Source: Actinomycetota bacterium (GTDB taxonomy: Bacteria > Actinomycetota > Actinomycetes > Mycobacteriales > JACQDL01). From it: a stretch of DNA of 64,000 nucleotides. How positions within the stretch are numbered: position 1 is the stretch's first letter; each line of letters opens with the position of its first letter. The stretch lies in NCBI GenBank assembly GCA_016201065.1, contig JACQDL010000031.1:1-64000 (forward strand), given 5' to 3'. Shown piece after piece: positions 1 through 7,204 of the stretch. Made by a program: the position numbers and the translations under genes. Below the pieces are notes generated by a model. It had not been told where the DNA came from, did not search any database, and worked only from the letters and a program-made list of their open reading frames with translations.

Positions 1-177
1 ATCGCCGAGATCCGCATCGAAGAGGAAGGAATCATCCCCGTGTTCAAGATCCCAACACCGGGCGTCGCCCTCCCTGGCGACGCCCCAACCACTACCCCGA
101 CCACCCACGACACGCGGTTCGCGCAATGCCTCGATCGGTGGGCCTCCAGGGACTCGAACCCTGAACCCGCGGATTAA
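1..177 (+). CDS. Serine recombinase, C-terminal end only (neighbouring element)
   Basis: An open frame enters from the left edge and stops with TAA at 175-177. The translation begins IAEIRIEEEGIIPVFKIP, a tail resembling those of actinobacterial large serine recombinases. The last codons (WASRDSNPEPAD) are read from the tRNA-Lys-derived repeat itself, a pattern common for integrases encoded right beside their attachment site. The gene lies outside the prophage boundary and points at the left repeat. It therefore probably belongs to a different integrated element. Catalytic domains are off the window, so the family call rests on the tail alone. Confidence 0.55.
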   Translation: MAEIRIEEEGIIPVFKIPTPGVALPGDAPTTTPTTHDTRFAQCLDRWASRDSNPEPAD

Positions 178-181
178 AAGT
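138..181. repeat. attL: 44-bp copy of the tRNA-Lys 3' part
   Basis: Identical to 38611-38654. It covers the tRNA from the anticodon loop to the discriminator base, but the 5' half of a tRNA is absent to its right (sequence diverges at 182). It is the distal attachment site of the prophage. It also forms the last codons of the recombinase frame that enters from the left. Confidence 0.93.
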
Positions 182-656
182 ACTGGCGGGCATAACGCCA
201 TGCTAGAGCAGTTCGCGTGCTCAAACGATGGTACGCCATGAGCATAGTCTATGGGTGCAAAACTAGCCATCCTGCGGCGGTCCGCCATCGTCGTCCGCCC
301 GCCTTCTACACTCAGGCCCAGACCGCTGTGGCACGCCATCGCCTCCGGGGTCGGTCGGTTGACGTGCCACAGCGGCGCACCACCCGGCGACCCCCGATGC
401 CGGAGCCTGAACATCCCGCGCGGCAGACGCTACAACCGATCACGGGACGTAGCCTCCCGAATTCGGCGCCGACTCATCCTGCTACGTCACGACTTGTCAT
501 GTGGTGCCGTCATCACAGAGTGAAGTTAGGCCATCCGGGTTACAGCCGATCACTGTGGGATGACCACCGATCGGCGCGCGGGTACCGTCGGTGTGAAGTG
601 GCCCCGCAGCGCTGTGAACGCCCGGGGCCAGGCCGAGACCGCGAGGAGGTCCCGAC
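182..656. other. Intergenic stretch between attL and first prophage gene
   Basis: No convincing coding frame was seen on either strand. The first 80 bases are less GC-rich than the surroundings and include an inverted GGCG/CGCC pair just inside attL (about 185-197), which could be an integrase arm site. The rest presumably carries the promoter of the regulator at 657, but no clear -35/-10 pair stands out. Confidence 0.4.
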
Positions 657-1883
657 ATGGGCCATGGTACCGACCTCACCATCGGCGACCGGATACGGGA
701 ACTACGGACACGCGCCCAGCCACGGATCACCCAGCGGGAACTTGCCGAGCGCGCCGGGGTGTCGATCGACGTGATCCGAAAACTGGAGCAGGGCAGCAAG
801 CACAGCGCCCTGATCGGGACGCTACAACGCATCGCGCACGCCCTGGACGTCGAGATCGCGCTGTTGCTCGGCCAGTCCCGGGGGTTGACAGTCGATGCCA
901 CCGAGACCACCGGGATGGCTGGTGTCTCCGCCATCCGGTATGCGCTAACCGTCCTTCCGGAGTTGGCGGACGTTGACGGGGAAGACACCATGTTGACCGC
1001 CGACGAGCTGCGGCGGCAGGTGACGTACTGCTGGGGCGCGTACTGGGCGGGCGACTACCCTGCGCTCGGCGCGACGCTACCTGGCCTGATCCAGCAGGCG
1101 CGGGCAACGGTCCGACTGGCCACCGACGATCGGGGCGCTGCGTCAGACCTGATCGCGCAGGTCTACCAGATAGCGGGCTGTGTCGTAGCGCACCTGGGGC
1201 ATGGAGATCTCGCGTACATCGCGTTAGATCTGGCCATGCGCGCCGCCAGGGACAGTTCTGACGAACTTCGATCGGCCGCACTGTATGGATCATATGCCTG
1301 GTTGGTGCAGAAGCAGGGCCGGACCGATGAGGCGCATCATGTCGCCGCGATGGCCGCGCAGCGAATCGAGCCAAAGTTCAGCAAGGCCGCACCCGAGGAA
1401 TTGTCGTTGTGGGGAAGTTTGGTGCTCACCAGCGCCACCGCAGCGGCGCGTAGTGGTCGAGTCGTCGAGTCCGGAGACTTGTTGTCTGTCGCGGAAGGTA
1501 TCGCCTCCCGGCTGGGAGTCGACCGCAATGACTACGAGGCGCCGTTCGGCCCGTCGCAGGTGATCATGCAGGCGGTCGATATCGCGGTGGTGACCAATCA
1601 ACCGGGGCATGCCCTGGATCAGGCGCGCCGGATGCCACTGGATACCAGACTGCCACTAGCTGCCCGCTCCCGGCACATGACCGATGTCGCGTTCGCGCAC
1701 GCTGCGCTCGGCCATGATGACGCCGCTCTGGACACGATGCTGCGGGTTGAACGTGCCGCGCCGTCGTGGATCTCCTATCAGGCGTTTCCCCGGGTCGTGG
1801 TGGGCGATCTGCTGCACAACGAACGGCGCCGCAACACGCAACTGCGGGAGCTGGCGGGCCGGCTCGGTGTCAACGATGCCTAG
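657..1883 (+). CDS. HTH (XRE-type) regulator with long helical C-terminal domain
   Basis: 408 residues. An N-terminal helix-turn-helix of the XRE/Cro class occupies about residues 10-70 (GDRIRELR, TQRELAERAGVS, RKLEQG). The remaining 300 residues are alanine-rich and helical, of the TPR-like type often found in actinobacterial one-component regulators. The ATG is preceded by GAGGAGGT at good spacing. It is the outermost gene at the left end of the prophage, followed by a hairpin. Its position beyond the lysis genes suggests an accessory gene expressed in the lysogen. No ligand or target can be named. Confidence 0.85.
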   Translation: MGHGTDLTIGDRIRELRTRAQPRITQRELAERAGVSIDVIRKLEQGSKHSALIGTLQRIAHALDVEIALLLGQSRGLTVDATETTGMAGVSAIRYALTVLPELADVDGEDTMLTADELRRQVTYCWGAYWAGDYPALGATLPGLIQQARATVRLATDDRGAASDLIAQVYQIAGCVVAHLGHGDLAYIALDLAMRAARDSSDELRSAALYGSYAWLVQKQGRTDEAHHVAAMAAQRIEPKFSKAAPEELSLWGSLVLTSATAAARSGRVVESGDLLSVAEGIASRLGVDRNDYEAPFGPSQVIMQAVDIAVVTNQPGHALDQARRMPLDTRLPLAARSRHMTDVAFAHAALGHDDAALDTMLRVERAAPSWISYQAFPRVVVGDLLHNERRRNTQLRELAGRLGVNDA

Positions 1884-1895
1884 CTTGGACGTGGC

Positions 1896-1932
1896 GTCCT
1901 ACCCCCCGGGGTGGTTTCCGCCGAGGTAGGAC
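1896..1932 (+). terminator. Inverted repeat after the 657-1883 regulator
   Basis: GTCCTACC at 1896-1903 pairs perfectly with GGTAGGAC at 1925-1932, and the loop contains a CCCCGGGG palindrome. It starts 12 bases after the stop codon. There is no T-run, which is usual in high-GC actinobacteria. Confidence 0.55.
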
Positions 1933-2014
1933 CTGATGTCCCTCACACCCTGTTGCGACGTCGCCCTACAGTCGGGATGAACCGAACGTAGTTGAGTGAT
2001 CGCTGAGAGGGATC

Positions 2015-2185
2015 ATGGCGCGTACGCGAAACACCGAGTTGCGCGACAGCATCGGATTGTCACCAGAGCAGCAGCAGTTCGCCGACTGGCTCGACGAGTA
2101 CGAACGCTTGGGTGCCGACGACTTCTTCCACGGCGACTATCCCCGCCCCGGACCAGCGGTGATGACCGAGGAACCGAGCCGGTGA
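2015..2185 (+). CDS. Small acidic protein upstream of an HTH gene
   Basis: 56 residues, rich in acidic and aromatic residues (QQFADWLDEYERLGADDFF). The ATG follows GAGAGG at good spacing. Its stop overlaps the GTG of the next gene (GTGA), so the two are probably translated together. No family recognised. A small acidic partner next to a DNA-binding protein could modulate it, but that is inference only. Confidence 0.6.
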   Translation: MARTRNTELRDSIGLSPEQQQFADWLDEYERLGADDFFHGDYPRPGPAVMTEEPSR

Positions 2186-2505
2186 GCGCGGTCCTGAGGC
2201 AGACGACACCACAGCGGCCCCCGGCTGAGGTGTGGGAGCGGCCGGGGATGCGGGCGGCGTTGGCGCGGCAGGACATCGGTGCGGTGTACAGGTTGTTGCA
2301 GGCTGAGGGGTACAGCCAGTACGCGATCGCGGTGTTGGTGGGGCAGTCCCAGCCGCAGGTGTGTGGCGTCATCCATGGTCGGCCGGTGCGGCAGTACGAC
2401 TTGTTGGCGCGGATCGCGGCCGGGTTGGGTGTGCCGCCCGGCTACCTGGGGTTGGCGTGGTGTGAGCACGTCGATTGCCAGCAGTCGGGGTTTGTGGGTC
2501 GGTGA
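2182..2505 (+). CDS. Small HTH DNA-binding protein
   Basis: 107 residues from a GTG that overlaps the preceding stop. The middle (SQYAIAVLVGQSQPQVCGVI, then VRQYDLLARIAAGLGVP) has the spacing of an XRE-type helix-turn-helix. The C-terminus holds a Cys/His pair (WCEHVDCQQ). With the 56-residue protein it forms a two-gene plus-strand unit. A regulatory role is likely from the fold; the target is unknown. Confidence 0.7.
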   Translation: MSAVLRQTTPQRPPAEVWERPGMRAALARQDIGAVYRLLQAEGYSQYAIAVLVGQSQPQVCGVIHGRPVRQYDLLARIAAGLGVPPGYLGLAWCEHVDCQQSGFVGR

Positions 2506-2614
2506 GGGCTCCCCGGCCGGGCGCGCCCGACGCGCGGGTAGACCCGTCCGGCCGGGTCCGAGAGGGGCGTGGTGGTGGTTCCCTCGACTGCTGCCACGCC
2601 CCGTCAACCCCCGG

Positions 2615-2881
2615 CTACGGTGCCGTCTTCGGTGGCCACTCGTCGACGAGTAGTTCGCGTGGGTGGACGTTCAACGCGCGGGCGAGGGAGTACACGAGCA
2701 GCAGTGAGGGGTTGCGCATGCCGCGTTCCAACAACGACAGGTAGGCGCGGTCCATGCCGTCGGCGCGTTCGGCGACTTCTTCTTGGCTCATCCGGTGTCG
2801 TGCCCGCAGTTCCCGTAGCCGGGAGGCGAACACCGACAGCAGGAGGGTTTCCTCCTCGGTGCGGTCGGTTTCGTGTGCCAC
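2615..2881 (-). CDS. XRE-family repressor
   Basis: 88 residues that are almost entirely one HTH_3 domain (RLRELRARHRMSQEEVAERA, then YLSLLERG and LARALNVHPREL). The GTG at 2881 was chosen because the helix-turn-helix begins shortly after it; longer frames upstream look non-coding. It is divergent from the gene pair at 2963-3725 and shares an 81-bp control region with it. It resembles a small phage or plasmid repressor. Its operator is probably the palindromic AT-rich patch at 2932-2946. Confidence 0.82.
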   Translation of the reverse strand: MAHETDRTEEETLLLSVFASRLRELRARHRMSQEEVAERADGMDRAYLSLLERGMRNPSLLLVYSLARALNVHPRELLVDEWPPKTAP

Positions 2882-2962
2882 ACGGCCGACGGTAACCGAC
2901 AACCCACACACAGTCTGTAGGGTGATGTTTATATGGCGCGTATATTGACCTACGGTCCGGGT
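2882..2962. promoter_or_regulatory. Divergent control region with AT-rich palindrome
   Basis: A near-palindrome with ATAT arms (ATATGGCGCGTATAT) lies at about 2932-2946 in otherwise GC-rich DNA. TTTATA at 2928-2933 reads TATAAA on the minus strand, a plausible -10 for the repressor. TATATT at 2941-2946 is a plausible -10 for the plus-strand pair. One bound repressor dimer could therefore block both promoters. Confidence 0.5.
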
Positions 2963-3334
2963 ATGGCTACCACCAAACGGCCGGACGTGACCCGGTCGGC
3001 GGTCGTCCGGGATGTGATCGCGATCCTGCTGGACGCGACCCCTATGGAGGGTCTGGCGGTCAGTCACACCGAGGGCCGCTGGGACCTCATCGACCCGGAC
3101 CAGGATCAGGTCGTCGCCAGCTTCGCCCGCCCCGAGGACCTGGACCTGTTCGCCCGGGCGCCGGCCGCGCTGCGCATCCTCACCACCGCCCTCGCCGAGG
3201 TGCGGTTGGCCCACCGTGGCCCGGCCGGCGGGACGTGCCCGACCGACGGGCAACCGGTGCCATGCTCCACGACCCGGCTACTCGCCGCGCACCTGGACGA
3301 GTTGGAGGCCAGCGGTGACCGACCGGACCGCTGA
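2963..3334 (+). CDS. Uncharacterised prophage protein
   Basis: 123 residues starting MATTKRPDVTRS; the ATG at 2963 is preferred over one at 2933 because the latter lies inside the probable operator. The sequence is soluble and mixed alpha/beta (GRWDLIDPDQDQVVASF), with CPTDGQPVPC near the C-terminus. It overlaps the next gene by 20 bases. No family recognised. Its control by an adjacent XRE repressor suggests an accessory or early gene. Confidence 0.6.
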   Translation: MATTKRPDVTRSAVVRDVIAILLDATPMEGLAVSHTEGRWDLIDPDQDQVVASFARPEDLDLFARAPAALRILTTALAEVRLAHRGPAGGTCPTDGQPVPCSTTRLLAAHLDELEASGDRPDR

Positions 3335-3725
3335 GACCGTCACCCGGCTGCGGGCCACCGCGGGGGTGCTCGACGCGGTCGCCCACGACCGGGCCATGGC
3401 GGCCGATGTCGCCCAGATTCGGGCCGCGGTCACCGACCTGGCCAACCAGATCCGGGCGCTCGTTGATGCGGTCGAAAGGCGCAGCATGCCGCCCGGGTCG
3501 TGCACGATTGGGTGGGGGGTGTGCCCCGACCACGGCGCGACCCTGGTCACCAGCCGGGGGCGGTCCCGCTGCACCGTGTGCGGGACAACCTGGGACTACG
3601 ACCGGGAGAACCAACACTGCCGGGAACCGGCCACGTTCCTGTTCCACACCGCCCCGGTGTGCCGGGCACACGCCGAAGCGGCACCGGACCACTCCCGGAT
3701 CACCCCGATCGAGGGCACCGCCTGA
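3315..3725 (+). CDS. Zinc-ribbon-like prophage protein
   Basis: 136 residues from GTG 3315. The N-terminal third is a helical stretch that could form a coiled coil (AADVAQIRAAVTDLANQIRA). The second half carries paired cysteines and histidines (CPDHGATL, RCTVCGTTWDYD, HCREP, VCRAH), consistent with a structural zinc site. It is the second gene of the repressor-controlled pair and ends convergently with the minus-strand accessory pair. Confidence 0.65.
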   Translation: MTDRTAETVTRLRATAGVLDAVAHDRAMAADVAQIRAAVTDLANQIRALVDAVERRSMPPGSCTIGWGVCPDHGATLVTSRGRSRCTVCGTTWDYDRENQHCREPATFLFHTAPVCRAHAEAAPDHSRITPIEGTA

Positions 3726-3772
3726 TCACGAGCTGATGAGAACACCGCTCACAGCCGAGGTGGGACAGCGGC

Positions 3773-4336
3773 CTAACACCAACTGCGGTAGAGCTTGTGC
3801 GGGCTCTCGGTCGAGGTGAGCCTATCCTCCCAGTTTGGGACGACCGGCGTCGCTCCAAGCCTGATCGCCATGCGGATCACGTCTTCCAAGGTGACCCGGC
3901 CAGTGAGGACATGGGTCTTCCTGCTCAACACGGCGCCCTCGGTGAGCTGGGTGGCTCCGAGGTGGAGGTGTGGCCTCACCTCATCGGACTGTCCCGTCGG
4001 ATGCCAGTGGTAGTCGAGCATGGCTTGGCCACCCGAATCCTGGAGGGAGTAGATGTACGCCTTGGTTGTGACCCGGTAGGGGCCGTAGCTCTCCCGCGAG
4101 TCTTCGATGATCTTGTACCGCATGCGGACCTTCAGGGTGAGCTTCGAGGGACCCCGTAGCTCGATGTAGGTGTCGTTGTTGACGAACAGCTGGTGGTCGG
4201 CAGCGCCGTCAACGGGCAGCACCTCGGCCTTCCCGCCCGCCGAGCACTGAAACTTGACTGTGGCGATGCAGCAGAGGGCCGTCTCCAACGGCGCGACAAA
4301 CGCCTCGAAGGCCTGGTACGGCGTCCTACCAGGCAT
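3773..4336 (-). CDS. Accessory protein with HWHP/PHLHLG motifs
   Basis: 187 residues from ATG 4336, which overlaps the end of the preceding small gene. The second half has a strongly patterned sequence: TTKAYIYSLQD, then MLDYHWHP, then PHLHLGATQL and LTGRVTLEDVIRMAI. The histidine clusters look conserved and could bind metal or form an active site. A gene of this kind paired with a small SGEEF-type protein appears familiar from other actinobacteria, but I cannot name a family. GC content is lower than in the phage structural genes, which fits a cargo gene. Confidence 0.7.
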   Translation of the reverse strand: MPGRTPYQAFEAFVAPLETALCCIATVKFQCSAGGKAEVLPVDGAADHQLFVNNDTYIELRGPSKLTLKVRMRYKIIEDSRESYGPYRVTTKAYIYSLQDSGGQAMLDYHWHPTGQSDEVRPHLHLGATQLTEGAVLSRKTHVLTGRVTLEDVIRMAIRLGATPVVPNWEDRLTSTESPHKLYRSWC

Positions 4337-4538
4337 CGGGAAGCAGTATGGCGAGTTGGGCCACCTTCGGGTCGTCGTGCTCACGGAACTCGCCAGCCAT
4401 CCACCGGGTGCGGAACTCCTCACCGCTGATGTTCAGCACCAACCGCGCCTCGGCATCTAGGCGACGCCACGCTTCCTCGACCGTGATCTCTTCGACGTGC
4501 AGCGCGCCTGTACCCGCCTCGTAGCTGTTCTGCGTCAC
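4326..4538 (-). CDS. Small partner of the HWHP protein
   Basis: 70 residues from GTG 4538 after a GGGGG ribosome-binding site. It contains TVEEAWRRLDAEARLVLNISGEEFRTRW. Its last codons overlap the start of the 187-residue gene, so the two are translationally coupled. Small-then-large gene order with overlap resembles a toxin-antitoxin pair, but no known family is recognised. Located between the antirepressor and the left control region. Confidence 0.65.
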   Translation of the reverse strand: MTQNSYEAGTGALHVEEITVEEAWRRLDAEARLVLNISGEEFRTRWMAGEFREHDDPKVAQLAILLPDAW

Positions 4539-4707
4539 CGTCAGCCCCCAGTCCGTCCCCCATGGTTACGACAACATCGTCCAGCAGTAACTCATCTCCT
4601 ACTGACAATCCTGGAAAACGCTCGCCATCTCAACAGGCGACCGGGTGAACCGGGAAGGCCAGGGTGGTGGATGCCGCCTACACGGCTTTTGTTCGCGACG
4701 CGCCGAA

Positions 4708-4742
4708 GCGGCCCCGCACTCCGCGAGGAAGGACGGGGCCGC
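4708..4742. terminator. Strong hairpin after the antirepressor
   Basis: GCGGCCCCG (4708-4716) pairs perfectly with CGGGGCCGC (4734-4742) around a 17-base loop. It lies 34 bases beyond the antirepressor stop on the minus strand, as expected for its terminator. Confidence 0.6.
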
Positions 4743-4775
4743 GTGTCGCTATGGCCTGCGCACGGGCCAGCGGTG

Positions 4776-5603
4776 TCAGGTCAGGGCGGGCAGGGTGTCC
4801 TGCTGCGCGGGTGGTCGTGGTTGGGTGACGTAGCCGGCCCGGTACAGCCGGGACCAGATCAGGGCCTCACCGCGCGGGGTCACGTAGGTGGTGCCACGTT
4901 CAACGGGCGCCCGGTCGGGGTCAACCTCGACGAGGTGGACCTTCACCTCGAACCAGCCGGCCGCCACCGCCTCGGCGTAGGGCTCGTTGCGGCGGGTCCC
5001 GGTGCGGATCAGCAGGTGCTCGGCGTACAGGAACTCCCGAAGGGCTCTTTCCCGCAGGCCCCAGCGTTTCGCGACGGTGCCGACCAGCACCAGCCCCTCA
5101 GCGTCCATCGTCCTTCGGGCGCGGGCCGCGTCGGGCTCCAGCTCGGCGACGTGCGCGGCCAGGCGCTCGCGTTCCTCCTCGGCGGCGATGACCATCCGGG
5201 CCAGATCGGCGCGGGTCAACTGGGTCGCCGTCTGGTAGCCACCGGTCCGGATCGCGGGCAGCACGTCGTGGGTGACCCAGCGGCGAAACGCCCTCGCGCC
5301 CGGGGCGTTGCTGCGCAAGGCCAAGACATAGAGGCCGGCTTCGGTGACGAACCACGCCTCGGCGTTTCCGGTTCTGGGTACGTCGAAGTTTAGGGCGGTC
5401 TGACCTGCGGGGATGGTCCGCATATCGATCAACTGACGCTCGTCGTCATCAAGCATCCGCACCGCGACCGAGGGGTTGGTGTGCCGGAGGATGCGGCAGG
5501 CGTCACTGTGGTGGAACAGCGGACGGTCGGGATCACCGATGACACGCACCTGCTGGCCGGTGGTGGGGAACGTGAACGGTTGGAGTTGGGTAGGCTTGGT
5601 CAT
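4776..5603 (-). CDS. Phage antirepressor (BRO-N plus KilAC-like)
   Basis: 275 residues; ATG 5603 follows GGAAGG. An N-terminal BRO/Ant domain spans about residues 5-110: QVRVIGDPDRPLFHHSDACR, SVAVRMLDDDE, WFVTEAGLYVLALRSNAPGARAFRRWV. A helical linker leads to a KilAC-type domain (GTVAKRWGLRERALREFLYAEHLL). Antirepressors of this type antagonise phage repressors and help induction. It lies downstream of the lysis genes behind a hairpin and has its own ribosome-binding site, so it is probably expressed separately from the late operon. Confidence 0.9.
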   Translation of the reverse strand: MTKPTQLQPFTFPTTGQQVRVIGDPDRPLFHHSDACRILRHTNPSVAVRMLDDDERQLIDMRTIPAGQTALNFDVPRTGNAEAWFVTEAGLYVLALRSNAPGARAFRRWVTHDVLPAIRTGGYQTATQLTRADLARMVIAAEEERERLAAHVAELEPDAARARRTMDAEGLVLVGTVAKRWGLRERALREFLYAEHLLIRTGTRRNEPYAEAVAAGWFEVKVHLVEVDPDRAPVERGTTYVTPRGEALIWSRLYRAGYVTQPRPPAQQDTLPALT

Positions 5604-5630
5604 GTCAACCTTCCGTCGAGGGGTTGGCCA

Positions 5631-5660
5631 GCCCCGGACCCGTGTGTTGGGTGCCGGGGC
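5631..5660 (-). terminator. Probable late-operon terminator
   Basis: GCCCCGGACCC and GGGTGCCGGGGC form a stem of 11 pairs with one bulged G and a 7-base loop (5631-5660). It sits between the holin stop (5743) and the antirepressor start (5603), where the long minus-strand late transcript should end. Confidence 0.55.
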
Positions 5661-5742
5661 GCTTTCGTGGCCGGGGTATGCGTCAGCCCCCGCACTCGGC
5701 GAGGGCTGTAGGTCGTGCTGTGGGGACTGGTCGGGGCTGGTC

Positions 5743-6021
5743 TCAGCCGGTTGGTGCCGTGGGTTGCCTACCCGGGTAGGTGGGTTGCGCCGACACGCCG
5801 AGCAGGACCCCAAGTCGCGGCCACCGCTGTTCGCACGTGCGGACCGCGAGGTACCAGACCCAGCCGAGGAGCACGGTGACCGCGCCGCCGATGACCTCGG
5901 CCGCCCGGTCGCCCTCGACACCGACGATGCGCAGCAGCAGGGGTGCGACGGGGAGGGACAGCAGCCAGCCGGCGAGCATCGGAGACCAGGTCCGGATCAC
6001 CGACGTGACCAGCGGGGGCAT
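5743..6021 (-). CDS. Putative holin / lysis membrane protein
   Basis: 92 residues. Two hydrophobic segments (around residues 13-33, LAGWLLSLPVAPLLLRIV, and 40-60, VIGGAVTVLLGWVWYLAV) are followed by a basic tail, as in small holins. The ATG at 6021 overlaps the lysozyme stop (TGATG). Position directly after the endolysin and at the end of the late operon supports a holin; the 103-residue membrane protein upstream of the lysozyme is an alternative candidate. Confidence 0.7.
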   Translation of the reverse strand: MPPLVTSVIRTWSPMLAGWLLSLPVAPLLLRIVGVEGDRAAEVIGGAVTVLLGWVWYLAVRTCEQRWPRLGVLLGVSAQPTYPGRQPTAPTG

Positions 6022-6890
6022 CACTGCGCCATCCGTGCGGCGAGCTTGTCCGCGACCGCCTCGGCCAGCGCGTCAACGTCAACCGTCCCGCCACTGGCCG
6101 CCAGCCCGCCGACCTTGGCCGCCAGGTCGGCGAGGTCCTTCCGGACACGCTGGATGTTGTCGGGGTGGGTACCGATGTCTTTCGTGTCGTCGCGGTCATC
6201 GCCCCAGATGATGAGGGCGAGGCCGTTCTGTACGTCGGCGAACTTGCGGTCGAAGTACTGCTGATCCAGTGCCATGATCGGGTCCTTTCCTAGCCAGTCG
6301 ATGAGGGTGCGGTTGGCGTCGGCCGGGCCGGTGATGCCGGGCAGGGTCGCGGTGCTGGTGTACTGCCGGGCGATGACCTGGTTTCGGGTCCACCCGTCCG
6401 GGAGTGGGATCTGCCCGTCCGGTGCGGGGCCGTAGTCGGAGATCCACAACCGGCGCCAGCCCGGAGCGAGATCATCAGGTTGGAGGTTCGCCGGGTTGGC
6501 GTACCACCGGCCGGTGTACAGGCACCCGGAGGGGTACCCGCGCGCCACTGCCCGGGCGGTGAACTCCCGCGCGTGGTCGTCGGCACGGCTCACACCCGCC
6601 GGGTCCTCGGAGTCCAGGCACAGCAGGTCCCGCGGTCCCACACCGCCAGCGGCGTGGACGGTGCCGATGAAGTGGTCGAAGTCGTCCGCCCCGCGGTTGG
6701 CCGCGGTGGCGAAGTGGTAGGCGAGGCGGGCCAGGCCGAGCTGGCCGGCCAGCCGCCACCGGTAGGCGAACGTCGGGTCCACATACCCGCTGCCCTCGGT
6801 GGCCTTGCACGCGATCCGGTCGTGGCCGGCCGCCGCGTAGGCCCGCAGGTCGATCATCTGCCAGTGGGACACATCAGCCCAGGTGGTCAT
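6021..6890 (-). CDS. Endolysin, GH25 family lysozyme
   Basis: 289 residues. The glycoside hydrolase 25 domain covers about residues 1-190: ADVSHWQ with the first catalytic-region Asp, CKATEGSGYVDP, LLCLDSEDP (the D-x-E active-site motif), CLYTGRWY and RLWISDYG. It should cleave the glycan strands of peptidoglycan to release virions. The C-terminal 90 residues (from about MALDQQYFDRKFADV) are helical and end in a possible coiled coil, perhaps a wall-binding or multimerisation part. No signal peptide, so it needs a holin. Confidence 0.92.
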   Translation of the reverse strand: MTTWADVSHWQMIDLRAYAAAGHDRIACKATEGSGYVDPTFAYRWRLAGQLGLARLAYHFATAANRGADDFDHFIGTVHAAGGVGPRDLLCLDSEDPAGVSRADDHAREFTARAVARGYPSGCLYTGRWYANPANLQPDDLAPGWRRLWISDYGPAPDGQIPLPDGWTRNQVIARQYTSTATLPGITGPADANRTLIDWLGKDPIMALDQQYFDRKFADVQNGLALIIWGDDRDDTKDIGTHPDNIQRVRKDLADLAAKVGGLAASGGTVDVDALAEAVADKLAARMAQ

Positions 6891-7185
6891 CGGTACCTCC
6901 AGTGATCAGCGCGACCTCGTGACGCAGCACCTGGACCTCACCGGCGGTGGCCACGACGAGGTCCTTGAGGCTGGTGCCGCCGTTGGGGTACAGCTCGGCC
7001 TCGATCGACGCCAGCCGCACCATCACCCCGGGGCGGGCGGGCACACCGGGCCGGGGTGGTTCGCCGTGCCAATCGTCCAACAGCAGCCACAGACGGCGCA
7101 GCCGCCGCCAGGTGACGGTCGCGAAGAACAGCACCGCGGCGGCGCCGACGGAGCCGGCGATGTCGAAGAGAACCTGAAGGTGCAT
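6874..7185 (-). CDS. Small membrane protein before the endolysin
   Basis: 103 residues with one N-terminal membrane segment (VLFDIAGSVGAAAVLFFATV) followed by basic residues, a proline-rich linker and a helical tail (LIASIEAEL-type pattern). Its end overlaps the lysozyme start by 17 bases. Lysis cassettes often hold two membrane proteins; this may be a second holin, an antiholin or a spanin-like factor. Confidence 0.65.
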   Translation of the reverse strand: MHLQVLFDIAGSVGAAAVLFFATVTWRRLRRLWLLLDDWHGEPPRPGVPARPGVMVRLASIEAELYPNGGTSLKDLVVATAGEVQVLRHEVALITGGTDDHLG

Positions 7186-7204
7186 GAGGTGTCCCGTCCC
7201 CGGC

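Noticed and set aside
217-774. Frame upstream of the 657 regulator
   Set aside because: Composition is Arg/Pro-rich and no ribosome site; overlaps the real start.
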